This document shows positions 1 to 8,942 of a DNA stretch of 64,000 nt, piece by piece. The notes beneath the pieces were generated by a model, which saw nothing but the letters and a program-made list of their open reading frames with translations, had not been told where the DNA came from and did no database searches. The position numbers were made by a program, and so were the translations under genes. Origin of the DNA: Brachyspira aalborgi (GTDB lineage: Bacteria; Spirochaetota; Brachyspiria; Brachyspirales; Brachyspiraceae); NCBI RefSeq assembly GCF_008016455.1, contig NZ_SAXU01000001.1:558001-622000 (forward strand), given 5' to 3'. Position 1 is the first letter of the stretch; every line of letters starts with the position of its first letter.

Positions 1-2157
1 TGACATACTTGAAGGCGAGGATAATTGAACTCTATAACCGCATTCTGTAAGTATCGTAGCCCAAAAAGGAAAATTTTGATACATATTTAAAACTCTTGGA
101 ATTCCTATAACGCCCTTTATTTTGTCAGTCGCTGGCGCTAAAGGTCTTTCAAAAAGAAGAGAAAGTTTTTTTTGCGTAATATCCATTCCGTATTTTCTTT
201 CTTTATTTCCTTTATTTGAAAATATTCTTTCGCATTTATTTCCCGTGTAGAAAGATTTTGAATCTTTAAATTTTAATCTTGTAACCGTGCATAGATTTTC
301 ACAACCTTTACAAGTTAATTGTCTTCTTTCATAATCGTTTGCTTCCTGTAAATTATCTAAACCTATAAAAGTAGTTTTTTCATTTTTAACTTTGAAAGTG
401 TCTAAAGAGAGCAAAGCGCAACCGTAAGCTCCCATTAATTCCGATATATCGGGACGAATTACTTTTCTATTTAAGAATTTTTCAACCGAACGAAGAACTG
501 CCGAATTTTTGAAAGTTCCGCCTTGAACGACTATATTATCTCCCAAAATTGAAGTGTCGGTAATTTTCAATACTTTAGTAAAACAATTTAAAGTGACGCT
601 TTTTGCAAGTCCTGCCGAAATATCCGCGACTGAAGAGCCTTCTCTTAATGATTGTTTAACTTTGCTATTCATAAATACCGTGCATCTGCTTCCCAAATCG
701 CATGGACTAACGCTTTCGCAAGCAATATCGGCAAAATCTGCAACTTTATAACCCATTCCTCGCGCAAAAGTTTCTATAAAAGAACCGCAACCCGAAGAAC
801 AAGCTTCGTTTATTTCTATATTTTCTATTATTCCGTCTTTAATAAATATAGCTTTCATATCCTGCCCGCCAATATCGAGTATAAAGCTTACTTTTTCGTC
901 AAACGCTTTCGCTCCTCTATAATGAGCCATAGTTTCGACAATTCCTTCATCCATATTGAAAGCCGCTTTTATTAAATCTTCTCCGTATCCTGTCACAGAA
1001 GTTCGAGCGATATTTATATTAATATTTTTTTCTTCAAGTTCCTTTTTTATTTCGGTTAATCCTTCCACAACAGCACCTACAGGATTTCCGTTATTATTTC
1101 TATAATGTCTTAAAACTACTTTTCCCTCTTCGTCTATTATAACTATTTTTGTAGTCGTTGAGCCAGAATCTATTCCTAAAAAAGTATTTTTTCCATTAAC
1201 CGTTTTTACATCGGCGGATTTAACTTTATCTTTCGCATGTTCTTCAAACCAATTATTATATTCTTCTTCGCTTGAAAATAAAGCTTCTCTATGTTTTGAA
1301 TTTGTTATTTTTACTTCAGCGGAAATATTTTGAACCAATTTTGTAAAAGCCGAAACGGATATTATAGTTTTATCTTCTTTTTCTCCAAAAGCCGCTCCTA
1401 TAGCCGCCGTAAGTTCGGGATGCTCAATCGTATACATATCGTCTTCTGTGGCATTTAAAAGAGTTAAAAATGTCATCCTCAAATCGGGCAAGAATGTTAA
1501 AGGTCCTCCCGTAAAAAGTATTTTCGGTTTAATTTCAAAACCTTTTGCAAGAGTATTGACAGTTTGAACGGCGACAGCTTGAAATATGCTTTTTGCAATA
1601 TCGGATTTTGGAATATCTCTGCTTATTAAAGTTTGAACATCTGTTTTTGCAAATACTCCGCATCTGCTCGCCATAGGATAAATTGAAGTCGCTTCTTCCG
1701 ATAAAGTTGAAAGTTCGGAAGGATGAACATTTAAAAGAGTAGCCATTTGGTCTATAAAAGCTCCCGTTCCTCCCGCGCAATTCCCATTCATTCTTATATC
1801 CGCTTTGAAATTATCGTCAAATACTATAATTTTAGCGTCTTCTCCGCCTATATCTATTAAAGTTCTTCCGTAAGGATAAATTTTTCTAATTGCCGTTGAA
1901 GAAGCTATAACCTCTTGAACGAAACTTATTCCCGTTCTTTCGCTTATTCCCATTCCAGCAGTTCCCGTCATAGCAAGCGATAAATTTAAATCTCCATGTA
2001 TGCTTTGCAAATTTCCAAGAATCGATAATAAAGTTTCCTTTACATCGGCATTATGTCTAACATAAGTTTTAAATATAATATTGTCGAACTCGTCATAAAC
2101 AACCATTTTTGCCGTAGTCGAACCAATATCTATTCCAGCTTTATATATCTTTTTCAT
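1..2157 (-). CDS. Acyl-CoA dehydratase activase, two-domain large form (3' end outside window)
   Basis: The minus-strand frame stays open from the ATG at 2157 to the window edge (719 codons, no stop), so the gene is truncated by the window. Two BadF/BadG/BcrA-type ATPase domains follow one another. The first opens with GIDIGSTT and carries NGNCAGGTG; the second has LGIDSGSTTTK, GGQDMKA and NEACSSGCGSF. The cysteine in each CxxG region is the usual [4Fe-4S] ligand of these activases. A CKGCENLC motif then starts the third region, resembling DUF2229 of the roughly 1400-residue forms. The family uses ATP to inject an electron into 2-hydroxyacyl-CoA dehydratases. The dehydratase itself is not in view. 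The start is preceded by GGAG (TTGGAGATAATAATT before ATG). Family confident, substrate unknown. Confidence 0.85.
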   Translation of the reverse strand, partial: MKKIYKAGIDIGSTTAKMVVYDEFDNIIFKTYVRHNADVKETLLSILGNLQSIHGDLNLSLAMTGTAGMGISERTGISFVQEVIASSTAIRKIYPYGRTLIDIGGEDAKIIVFDDNFKADIRMNGNCAGGTGAFIDQMATLLNVHPSELSTLSEEATSIYPMASRCGVFAKTDVQTLISRDIPKSDIAKSIFQAVAVQTVNTLAKGFEIKPKILFTGGPLTFLPDLRMTFLTLLNATEDDMYTIEHPELTAAIGAAFGEKEDKTIISVSAFTKLVQNISAEVKITNSKHREALFSSEEEYNNWFEEHAKDKVKSADVKTVNGKNTFLGIDSGSTTTKIVIIDEEGKVVLRHYRNNNGNPVGAVVEGLTEIKKELEEKNININIARTSVTGYGEDLIKAAFNMDEGIVETMAHYRGAKAFDEKVSFILDIGGQDMKAIFIKDGIIENIEINEACSSGCGSFIETFARGMGYKVADFADIACESVSPCDLGSRCTVFMNSKVKQSLREGSSVADISAGLAKSVTLNCFTKVLKITDTSILGDNIVVQGGTFKNSAVLRSVEKFLNRKVIRPDISELMGAYGCALLSLDTFKVKNEKTTFIGLDNLQEANDYERRQLTCKGCENLCTVTRLKFKDSKSFYTGNKCERIFSNKGNKERKYGMDITQKKLSLLFERPLAPATDKIKGVIGIPRVLNMYQNFPFWATILTECGYRVQLSSPSSMS

Positions 2158-2211
2158 AATTATTATCTCCAAGTATTTTAAAATAAATCTCTATATTAAA
2201 AGCTATAAAAA

Positions 2212-2562
2212 TTAATCTATAGCCATATTATGAATATTAACGAATACTATCTTTGTTTTATGATTTTCTATTTTCTCTTCGGGTATATAACAATATGATA
2301 GTATTACCAATATATCGTCTATTTTGGCATAGTTAACTAAATCGCCGTTTATTCCAATTATTCCCGTTTTTCTAATTCCTTTTATAACTATTGCCTCAAA
2401 TCTATTATCATTATTAATATTTATAACCGATACTTTATCTCCTTCCATTATGTCGGATTTTTCCATAAGCTCTTCGTCTATTGTAATAGAATCCTTATAG
2501 TTTAAATCCGTTCTCGTTACGGTTAATCTATGTATCTTCGATTTTATGACTTCTCGCATCAT
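2212..2562 (-). CDS. PanD-like protein (aspartate 1-decarboxylase family), catalytic residues altered
   Basis: The 116 residues line up without gaps with aspartate alpha-decarboxylase, including K9, H11, R12, S25, R54, F55, N72 and G73 in E. coli numbering. PanD makes beta-alanine for pantothenate after self-cleavage between G24 and S25. Here the cleavage site is D24-S25, and T57 and Y58, needed for processing and as proton donor, are A57 and I58. The fold is probably kept while activity is doubtful. It lies 54 bp upstream of the activase on the same strand. No other pantothenate gene is nearby. AAGGAA precedes the two adjacent ATGs; the first is used to match family numbering. Membership sure, function not. 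Confidence 0.75.
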   Translation of the reverse strand: MMREVIKSKIHRLTVTRTDLNYKDSITIDEELMEKSDIMEGDKVSVININNDNRFEAIVIKGIRKTGIIGINGDLVNYAKIDDILVILSYCYIPEEKIENHKTKIVFVNIHNMAID

Positions 2563-2841
2563 AATAATCTATATTCCTTAAAATATTTAAAATATTAAAT
2601 AAATATTAAATTAAAAAATATATTAAAATATTTTACTTATAGTAATAAAAAAGTCAATATGATAATTATCAATATTTATTAAGAATTATTATGATTTACT
2701 AATCGTTATCTATAAAATATGATACATTTAATACATTTTAGAATATAATATTTATTAAAAATATGCATAAAATATTGATAATAAAATATTTTTTATTATA
2801 ATAATATCAAATAAATTTTTATTAAAAAAGGAGTAAAAACT

Positions 2842-3924
2842 ATGAAGAAAAGTTTTTTCACAAGTTCTACGGGCATTATATTGTCGGGAGCGATTATAGG
2901 AGCTTTAGCCGCTTTTTTGTCCGTAAAAGGAAATCCCGCAAATATGGGAATATGCATAGCATGTTTTACAAGAGATTTGGCGGGAGCTTTGGGATTGCAT
3001 AGAGCGGCGGCTGTGCAATATATAAGACCCGAAATTATTGGTATCGTTATCGGCGCTACAATATCGTCCGTTTTGTCGAAAGAGTTTGTTTCTAAAGGCG
3101 GAAGCTCTCCAGCGATAAGATTCTTTTTAGGTTTCTTCGCTATGATTGGAGCTTTGGTTTTCTTGGGTTGTCCTTGGAGAACGCTTTTAAGAATTGCTGG
3201 CGGAGATATTAACGGAATATTCGGGCTTATAGGAATAATAATCGGCGGAGGAATTGGAGTTTTCTTTTGGAAACAAAATTATTCTTTGGGAGCGTCAAAA
3301 AATTATAATAATAAATTTGTAGGATTGCTTCCCATTATAATTTCTTTGATTCTTTTAGCGTTATTATTAAGCAAAATAAAATTTTCTGAAAACGGAGCTA
3401 TATTCTTTTCGGAATCTGGACCTGGAAGCATGAAAGCGCCTATAATAATATCTTTAATAGTTTCTATTATAATAGGTTTCATAGCTCAAAAATCTAGATT
3501 CTGCACAGTCGGAGGAGTAAGAGACGGAATATTTATGAAAGATTTTCACATGACTAAAGGAGTTATCGCTTTTATAGTGGCTGCGATTATAGTCAATATA
3601 GCGACAAGCCGATTTCATATTTCTATGGAAAATCAGCCTATAGCTCATACGAATATTTTATGGAATATAGTTTCTATGATATTAACGGGACTTGCATTCA
3701 CTTTAGGAGCTGGTTGTCCTGGAAGACAATTAATACAATCTGCAGAAGGCAATATGGATAGTCTAATTTTTATTTTGGGAATGCTTGTTGGCGCTGGATT
3801 TTCTCATAATTTTAATTTGGCAAGCTCGACTGCGGGTCCTACAATATACGGAATATATGCCGTTATAATCGGTTTAATATTCTGCATTATTATTGGGTTT
3901 ACGATGAAAGAAACTAATAATTGA
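2842..3924 (+). CDS. yedE: YedE-type selenium/sulfur transporter-like membrane protein
   Basis: This 360-residue protein has about ten hydrophobic segments and belongs to the YeeE/YedE family. The N-terminal NMGICIACFTRD, the FLGCPWRTLLR region, SRFCTVGG and the GAGCPGRQL motif place conserved cysteines as in the selenium-metabolism YedE branch. The family is thought to move a sulfur or selenium species across the inner membrane and often travels with TusA/YedF-like proteins, as it does here. The start follows AAAAAGGAG at good spacing. Length is normal. No selD or selA is in the window, so the selenium link rests on subfamily resemblance only. Confidence 0.8.
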   Translation: MKKSFFTSSTGIILSGAIIGALAAFLSVKGNPANMGICIACFTRDLAGALGLHRAAAVQYIRPEIIGIVIGATISSVLSKEFVSKGGSSPAIRFFLGFFAMIGALVFLGCPWRTLLRIAGGDINGIFGLIGIIIGGGIGVFFWKQNYSLGASKNYNNKFVGLLPIIISLILLALLLSKIKFSENGAIFFSESGPGSMKAPIIISLIVSIIIGFIAQKSRFCTVGGVRDGIFMKDFHMTKGVIAFIVAAIIVNIATSRFHISMENQPIAHTNILWNIVSMILTGLAFTLGAGCPGRQLIQSAEGNMDSLIFILGMLVGAGFSHNFNLASSTAGPTIYGIYAVIIGLIFCIIIGFTMKETNN

Positions 3925-3942
3925 TATATTCGTAAATATGCA

Positions 3943-4050
3943 ACCGTGAGTTGTTTTTATAAAGGTAGACGGTATAAAGATTATATAACGAACTTTACCG
4001 TTACTTTATATTATTAGAACTTAATCGGTAATGATAATATAAAGCGGCGG
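3943..4050 (+). other. Structured intergenic element between yedE and the TusA-like gene
   Basis: The 209-bp gap is far more structured than neighbouring spacers. ACCGT near 3943 can pair with ACGGT near 3970. CTTTATATTAT at 4004-4014 is perfectly complementary to 4034-4044 and is extended by CCG/CGG (3998-4000 with 4048-4050). TTACCG at 3995-4000 could instead pair with CGGTAA at 4026-4031, an arrangement that crosses or excludes the first. A GGTAGA..GGT.TAaA motif occurs twice (about 3964 and 4049). There is no T-tract, so it is not a simple terminator. Function unknown. Confidence 0.4.
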
Positions 4051-4133
4051 TAGAGGTTATAAAAATAGAAATTATAATTTTATAATAGTTTGATATCTAA
4101 ATACCGTTAATTTTTTATATTTAAGGATTATTT

Positions 4134-4367
4134 ATGCCTGAAATCATTAAAGTCGATACTAGAGGAATGTCATGCTCTCAAGCTTCATTTCAAGCTAAAT
4201 TAGTCGCAATAAATAATACAGAATTAAATACAGTTATAGAGGTTTTGGTTAGCGGACATTCAAGTTGCGAAAGCGTTATTCGAGGATGCTTAAAATACGG
4301 TTATGAAGGAAGCTTTGAAAATATGGAAAACGAAGATATTTTGGTTAGACTTATAAAAACTTATTAA
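4134..4367 (+). CDS. TusA/SirA-family small protein with altered CPxP motif
   Basis: A 77-residue single-domain protein of the TusA fold, starting after TTTAAGGATT. The usual RGxxCPxP signature reads RGMSCSQA: the sulfur-carrying cysteine is kept but both prolines are gone. TusA-like proteins pass persulfide sulfur, or selenium in YedF-like members, to partners. Two further cysteines (in SSCESV and RGCLK) are present. Its place downstream of yedE suggests it receives the imported chalcogen, which is an inference. Family call good, exact role open. Confidence 0.7.
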   Translation: MPEIIKVDTRGMSCSQASFQAKLVAINNTELNTVIEVLVSGHSSCESVIRGCLKYGYEGSFENMENEDILVRLIKTY

Positions 4368-4386
4368 TTATTCTTTAAATTAATTA

Positions 4387-4411
4387 GAGGACTGCCATGA
4401 CAACAGCCCTC
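4387..4411 (+). other. Short hairpin downstream of the TusA-like gene, followed by an orphan Shine-Dalgarno
   Basis: GAGGACTG (4387-4394) pairs with CAGCCCTC (4404-4411) with one A-C mismatch around a 9-nt loop. No T-run follows. A perfect GGAGGT at 4428-4433 abuts an ATG whose frame ends after three codons, too close to act normally. The rest of 4434-4600 shows no gene. It could be a weak terminator, a processed 3' end or the leader of a lost gene. Confidence 0.35.
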
Positions 4412-4620
4412 AAAATACATCTTAATCGGAGGTATGAACAAATAATTCTATATCGTTCAAAAATCACAAAACACATTAATAAAACCTAATATATATAATT
4501 AAGTAAAATTTTATATTTTTGACTTTAAAATATTAAGTGATATAATTTAAAGATAATTTTAAGTAAATTTTAATAAATAATTTTTAAAATAATGTTTTAT
4601 TTGAAAGGAGAATAAATTTT

Positions 4621-5430
4621 ATGAGTTCAGTAGAAGAGCTTGAAAAAAAAGCTAAAGCATGCAGACAGATACTTTTGAAAATGGTTTACGAATCAAAAAG
4701 CGTAGCTCATGTCGGAGGCTCTTTGTCTGCTATGGATATGGCGGTTGCCGTTTACGACAGATATATAAATTTTAAAGACAAAAATAGAGCGCGTTTTGTT
4801 TTGTCAAAAGGGCATGTAGTCGTTATGCAATACGCTATACTTGCCGAACTTGGAATAATTCCTATGGAAGAATTAACCACTCTTAAAAAAATAGGAACTC
4901 GTTTGCAAGGACATCCCGATATTAATAAAATTCCCGAAACCGAAATGAATACGGGACTTTTAGGACAAGGACTCGCCGTTGCTATGGGAATGGCTTATGC
5001 AAGAAAATTATCAAATAACGATAATAAAATATTCGCTTTATGCGGAGACGCGGAATTGCATGAAGGACAAATTTGGGAAACCGTTCAACAATCGGCTCAT
5101 TTCAAATTGGATAATCTTGTCGCTATTATAGACAATAACGGACTCTCTTCTCATGACCCCGTGAATAAAGTTATAGATTTGGGTTCTTTGGAAGATAAAT
5201 TCAAAAGTTTTAATTGGAATACGATAACCGTTAAAGACGGAAATAATATGAAAGAAGTTGTCGAGGCTTTGGATAAATTGGATAAATTAAGCGGAAAACC
5301 CGTAGCGATAATAATGAAAACCGTTAAAGGAAAAGGCGTTTCCACTTTAGAAAATAATCCTGATTGCCATTCTTTGACAATCGGCGATAAAGATTTTGAA
5401 CAAGCTAAAAAAGATTTGGATATAAAATAA
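4621..5430 (+). CDS. Transketolase, N-terminal (ThDP pyrophosphate-binding) subunit
   Basis: This 269-residue protein is the first half of a split transketolase. The GDAELHEGQIWE and DNNGLSSHD motifs bind Mg-thiamine diphosphate, and the N-terminal histidine-rich regions (VGGSLSAMDMA, SKGHVV) are as expected. With the next gene it moves two-carbon ketol units between sugar phosphates in the non-oxidative pentose phosphate pathway. Split transketolases of this size are common in anaerobes. A strong GAAAGGAG precedes the ATG. The partner begins 22 bp later, so the two are co-transcribed. Confidence 0.93.
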   Translation: MSSVEELEKKAKACRQILLKMVYESKSVAHVGGSLSAMDMAVAVYDRYINFKDKNRARFVLSKGHVVVMQYAILAELGIIPMEELTTLKKIGTRLQGHPDINKIPETEMNTGLLGQGLAVAMGMAYARKLSNNDNKIFALCGDAELHEGQIWETVQQSAHFKLDNLVAIIDNNGLSSHDPVNKVIDLGSLEDKFKSFNWNTITVKDGNNMKEVVEALDKLDKLSGKPVAIIMKTVKGKGVSTLENNPDCHSLTIGDKDFEQAKKDLDIK

Positions 5431-5452
5431 AATTTAATAAGGAATATAAATT

Positions 5453-6400
5453 ATGATAAAAATAGAAAAAAGCTCAGCTCCGAGAGTAGTAATCGGAAAG
5501 CATTTAACAAGTTTAATTGAAAAAAATAATAAAATAATAGTAATAGACAATGATTTGGGAACTTCAACTTCTTCTGCGGATGTTGAAAAAACTTTTCCTA
5601 AAAACTTTTTGGAATTGGGAATTGGCGAGCAAAGTTCTTTAAGCGCTGCAACAGGTTTGGCTTTGGAAGGAATGTTTCCCGTTTATGTTAATTTTGCAAT
5701 ATTTGCAAGCGGAACTATTTGGACGCAAATAAGGCAAGCGGCTTACGCGAAAGCGAATCTTAAAATAATAGCCACTCACCCTGGACTTGACGCGGGACCA
5801 GACGGAGCGAGTCATCAGGCTACGCAGGATATGGCTTTAATGAGATGCATTCCAAATATGAATGTCATTTTGCCTTTGGACGAAAACGATGTTAAATCGG
5901 CAATCAGCTACGCTTTGAATAATAAGGGGCTTTATTATGTTAGAGTGGCGAGAGAACCTGTTCCTATAATTTATAATTCGCCCGAAGAAGCAAATTTCGA
6001 CATAAAAAATAAAGAATTATATTCTACGGGAGATGATGTCGCTTTATTTTTTGACGGCTCTTCTTTCGAGCAAGCTATAGCGTCCGTCAATTTACTTGAA
6101 GAAAATAATATAAAATATCGTTTAATTCATGTTCGCTCTTTAAAACCTTTGGATGCAGACAATATTATAGAATGGGCTAAAAAAGTTAAATGCGTTATAA
6201 CTTTAGAAAATCATAGCGTTATTGGAGGATTGGGAAGCGCCGTTGCGGAAGTTTTATCCGCTCATAAAGATGTCGCTCCTTTAAGAATAGTAGGCTGTAA
6301 AGATTCTTTCACAGAATCGGGAAAATCTACCGAACTTAAATTAAAATACGGAGTTTCTGCTCAAAATGTATTTGAAAAAGTTAAAGAGGTTTTGAAATAA
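5453..6400 (+). CDS. Transketolase, C-terminal (pyrimidine-binding) subunit
   Basis: A 315-residue protein with the transketolase pyrimidine-binding domain (GIGEQSSLSAATGLALEG with the catalytic glutamate) followed by the C-terminal domain (HSVIGGLGSAVAEVLS). It forms the active site at the interface with the N-terminal subunit just upstream. The start follows AATAAGGAA. A strong hairpin terminator begins 10 bp after the stop, closing a two-gene operon. Confidence 0.93.
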   Translation: MIKIEKSSAPRVVIGKHLTSLIEKNNKIIVIDNDLGTSTSSADVEKTFPKNFLELGIGEQSSLSAATGLALEGMFPVYVNFAIFASGTIWTQIRQAAYAKANLKIIATHPGLDAGPDGASHQATQDMALMRCIPNMNVILPLDENDVKSAISYALNNKGLYYVRVAREPVPIIYNSPEEANFDIKNKELYSTGDDVALFFDGSSFEQAIASVNLLEENNIKYRLIHVRSLKPLDADNIIEWAKKVKCVITLENHSVIGGLGSAVAEVLSAHKDVAPLRIVGCKDSFTESGKSTELKLKYGVSAQNVFEKVKEVLK

Positions 6401-6410
6401 TTTTTTTAAT

Positions 6411-6446
6411 AATCGAATGGTTTTTAATAACCGTTCGATTTTTTAT
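6411..6446 (+). terminator. Rho-independent terminator of the transketolase operon
   Basis: A 12-bp stem (AATCGAATGGTT at 6411-6422 with AACCGTTCGATT at 6429-6440, one G-T pair) and a 6-nt loop are followed by a T-rich tract. It sits directly after the second transketolase gene. Confidence 0.9.
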
Positions 6447-6670
6447 TTATTTTATTATTTATTATTATTTTGGAATTTGTAAATCGATTTTTATTTTAAA
6501 TGCATTATATATTTTATTAATCGTTATTTTAAATTAAAAAATTCAAATAAAAATAAATATTATAATTTGCATTTTTCTTATTTTTATTTATACTAATTTT
6601 ATAATTTATATAGGCTTAATTATGTATATTATTAACGATATTAAAAATAAAATTATTAGAGATTTTAAAA

Positions 6671-7393
6671 ATGACTAAAGTAGAAGCTATTGAATGCGTT
6701 TTAAAACAAAATGGAGGAAGCGCAAATTTAAATACTATTTATGAAAAAATTCAAAAGTTTTATCCGAAAGCAAAACAAAGTTCTGAATGGGAAGCTGGAA
6801 TTCGAGGCGTTCTTTATAGAGAGATTAAAGAAGGAAATAGATTTAAGAAAATAGGAATTAGTATTTACGCATTGAAAGATTATGAAGAAAATCCTTTACC
6901 AAAATCTAACGAAAAAGTTAAAATGCATTCGTTTATGCAAGGAATTTGTTTAGAACTTGGAAATGCAAGAAATTATTTGACTTATACAGCCGACCCGTCA
7001 AAACTTTATCGAGATAATGTTTATTTGAAAGATATTGCAAATTTAAAGTCTGTTCCAAATTTTACTTATAAAGAAATTACAAACGAAATTAGACGAATTG
7101 ATGTTTTATGGTTTAATAATGCAAAATATGCATTTCCGCAATGCGCTTTTGAAGTAGTCGATAGCGTTAATACTCTTAACGGAGCTTTTAATCGTTGTTT
7201 GCAACTCAAAGCATTTGCCACTAAATTTATTATAGTAGCGCCACAAATTCATTATAAAAAATTTAAACAAAAATTAGAACTTGAAATTTACCAAGATAAA
7301 AAGAATTTTTTTAAATTTGTAAATTATGATGAAATGATAGAAACCTATGAGCATGTAGTAAACGGACTAAAAAATAATAATTGGTTAATTTAA
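6671..7393 (+). CDS. Winged-helix plus nuclease-like protein, possible restriction endonuclease
   Basis: A 240-residue protein. The first 70 residues resemble the HARE/restriction-type winged helix (VEAIECVLKQNGGSANLNTIYEKI). The second half (EIRRIDVLWF then CAFEVVDSVNTLNGAFNRCLQL) has a D...ExV pattern compatible with a degenerate PD-(D/E)xK nuclease core. It is followed after 3 bp by a broken type II endonuclease gene, so the pair looks like the restriction part of a lost system; no methyltransferase is adjacent. The ATG has no clear Shine-Dalgarno. Nuclease function is an inference from pattern and neighbourhood. Confidence 0.55.
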   Translation: MTKVEAIECVLKQNGGSANLNTIYEKIQKFYPKAKQSSEWEAGIRGVLYREIKEGNRFKKIGISIYALKDYEENPLPKSNEKVKMHSFMQGICLELGNARNYLTYTADPSKLYRDNVYLKDIANLKSVPNFTYKEITNEIRRIDVLWFNNAKYAFPQCAFEVVDSVNTLNGAFNRCLQLKAFATKFIIVAPQIHYKKFKQKLELEIYQDKKNFFKFVNYDEMIETYEHVVNGLKNNNWLI

Positions 7394-7396
7394 AAA

Positions 7397-8174
7397 ATGA
7401 AAAACGATTTGGAAAATATTATAATTAAAGCGGTTAGAGATATAATTGAGAATTCAATCTCTTATAAAAAGTTAAAAGAAAAGTATAATCATAATAATGA
7501 AATGCATTTTATTAAAGTATTAGAATTATTATTTCAAAGCGTAAATATTAGGTTTTAAACTTTCATTAAAGAGCTTATAGCTTTAATTATATCTAACGAA
7601 AATAAATTTAAAATTTTAGAAGAATATAACGGAAAAAAAGAATAATAAATTTTATTTGTCGGATACCAATATAAAAAGAATAGACGATTATATTGCAAAA
7701 TGCCAATACGAACATACCGCGGATTTAGAAAAAGAATTTCGCTTATTACAAAACGAGATAATAAACAATAAAGGAAATAATTTTATCGAAGTTAAATGCG
7801 ATATTGATTTAATTTTTTATGGCAATAAAAATATATATTATTTAGAAATAAAATATAACGATGACCATGATACGGGAAAATTCGTAAATATAAATAAAAA
7901 ATTTATCACAACTTACGGAGCGATAGCTACAGAATTAAAAAATAAAAACTTTAAAGAAACCATTATTCCTATTTTATTTTACTTTACAAATAAAAAAATG
8001 AAAGGAAATAATTACATACCCGAAAAAACGAATATAAGAAGAGGCAAAAGATTTTTTGACGAATTTCTTTCTATAAAATATGACGATTTAGAAAAATGTT
8101 TATCTAATATTTCTGAAAATAAAAAGAATATAGAAATATTTGACGAATTATATAAAAAAATTATGGATATTTAA
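7397..8174 (+). pseudogene. Type II restriction endonuclease-like gene, broken by a stop and a frameshift
   Basis: An ATG at 7397 opens a frame that meets TAA at 7556-7558 and continues in the same frame to TAA at 7643-7645. The rest lies in another frame and runs to 8174; the two join smoothly if one base is gained or lost in the A-run at 7633-7639. The downstream part could be read from a TTG at 7656 (172 residues), but no convincing ribosome site precedes it. It holds a PD-(D/E)xK core: DIDLIF, then YYLEIK, then HDTGKF, and resembles TdeIII/MjaII-type enzymes (tentative). Rejoined, it would be about 258 residues. Confidence 0.65.
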
Positions 8175-8204
8175 AAATATTAAATCCGAACCTCAATTAA
8201 TATT

Positions 8205-8917
8205 TTATCTTTCTAAAGGCAATTTATATATATTCTCTATTTTCCATTTAATCGATTCTTCGTTTACCAATCTTATATAATAATAAGTAGGCAAATAATC
8301 GGTATTTCTTATTATAAAATATCCTCTATTATAGTTTGCATTTTCTCCTATAGTATATTTTATCGTTGCCGAATATTCTCCGTCCTCTGAAGAGATTAAA
8401 TTTTTTATAGAATCTTCATTTTCAATTAATATATCTTTTAAGTTTTCTGAATTTTTTTCTATTTACCCTCTAAATATATCGCCACAAATTCAATAGAATT
8501 TTTTGATATTACATTAAACGAAGGATATTCTATTTGAGCTATAGCTATATCTTTATATTTTCTATAAGTTACGCTCACATCATAATAACCGCCTTCTTTA
8601 GGCAAATAATTACAAAGCGAATCTTCATTATCTGAAAATATTCTTTGATACAAAGCGCCTCTTTTTTTTATAGATTCTATTATCTCTATCGGATTAAGCT
8701 CGTATATAATTGTCATTTGATTTATTTTTTCAATTAAACTAGAATCTAAATTTAAAAGAAAATTTGATGTAAACTCCAAAGCGTCTCTATTTGAAATTAA
8801 TTTTGAAATATATTTTTCAAATTCATAAACTCCGAATTCCGAATTTGAATCTCTCTTTTTATCGCATCCGTTTATAATAAATAAAATCGATAATATTATT
8901 ATAAATATTTTTTTCAT
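8205..8917 (-). pseudogene. Lipoprotein of unknown function, frameshifted
   Basis: The ATG at 8917 opens a 152-residue frame ending at 8459. It starts with a lipoprotein signal (MKKIFIIILSILFIINGC, cysteine 18). Directly past this stop the next frame continues for about 85 codons to TAA at 8205-8207 with no start of its own (it opens KIEKNSENLK). One extra A in the GGTAAATAG stretch at 8459-8465 would join them into about 237 residues. Either the 3' part is lost by a real deletion or this is a sequencing error. It lies just downstream of lnt on the same strand. No family recognised. Confidence 0.6.
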
Positions 8918-8942
8918 TTATTAACAATTCCTAAAATTAAAA

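Noticed and set aside
554-1780. Plus-strand and other-frame ORFs over the activase gene
   Set aside because: They are shadows: the minus-strand frame is open for 719 codons with clear family motifs.
3938-3990. Short ORF with an in-frame TGA (ATG CAA CCG TGA) as a selenoprotein candidate after yedE
   Set aside because: Only about 16 codons, no ribosome site, and no hairpin of bacterial SECIS type directly after the TGA.
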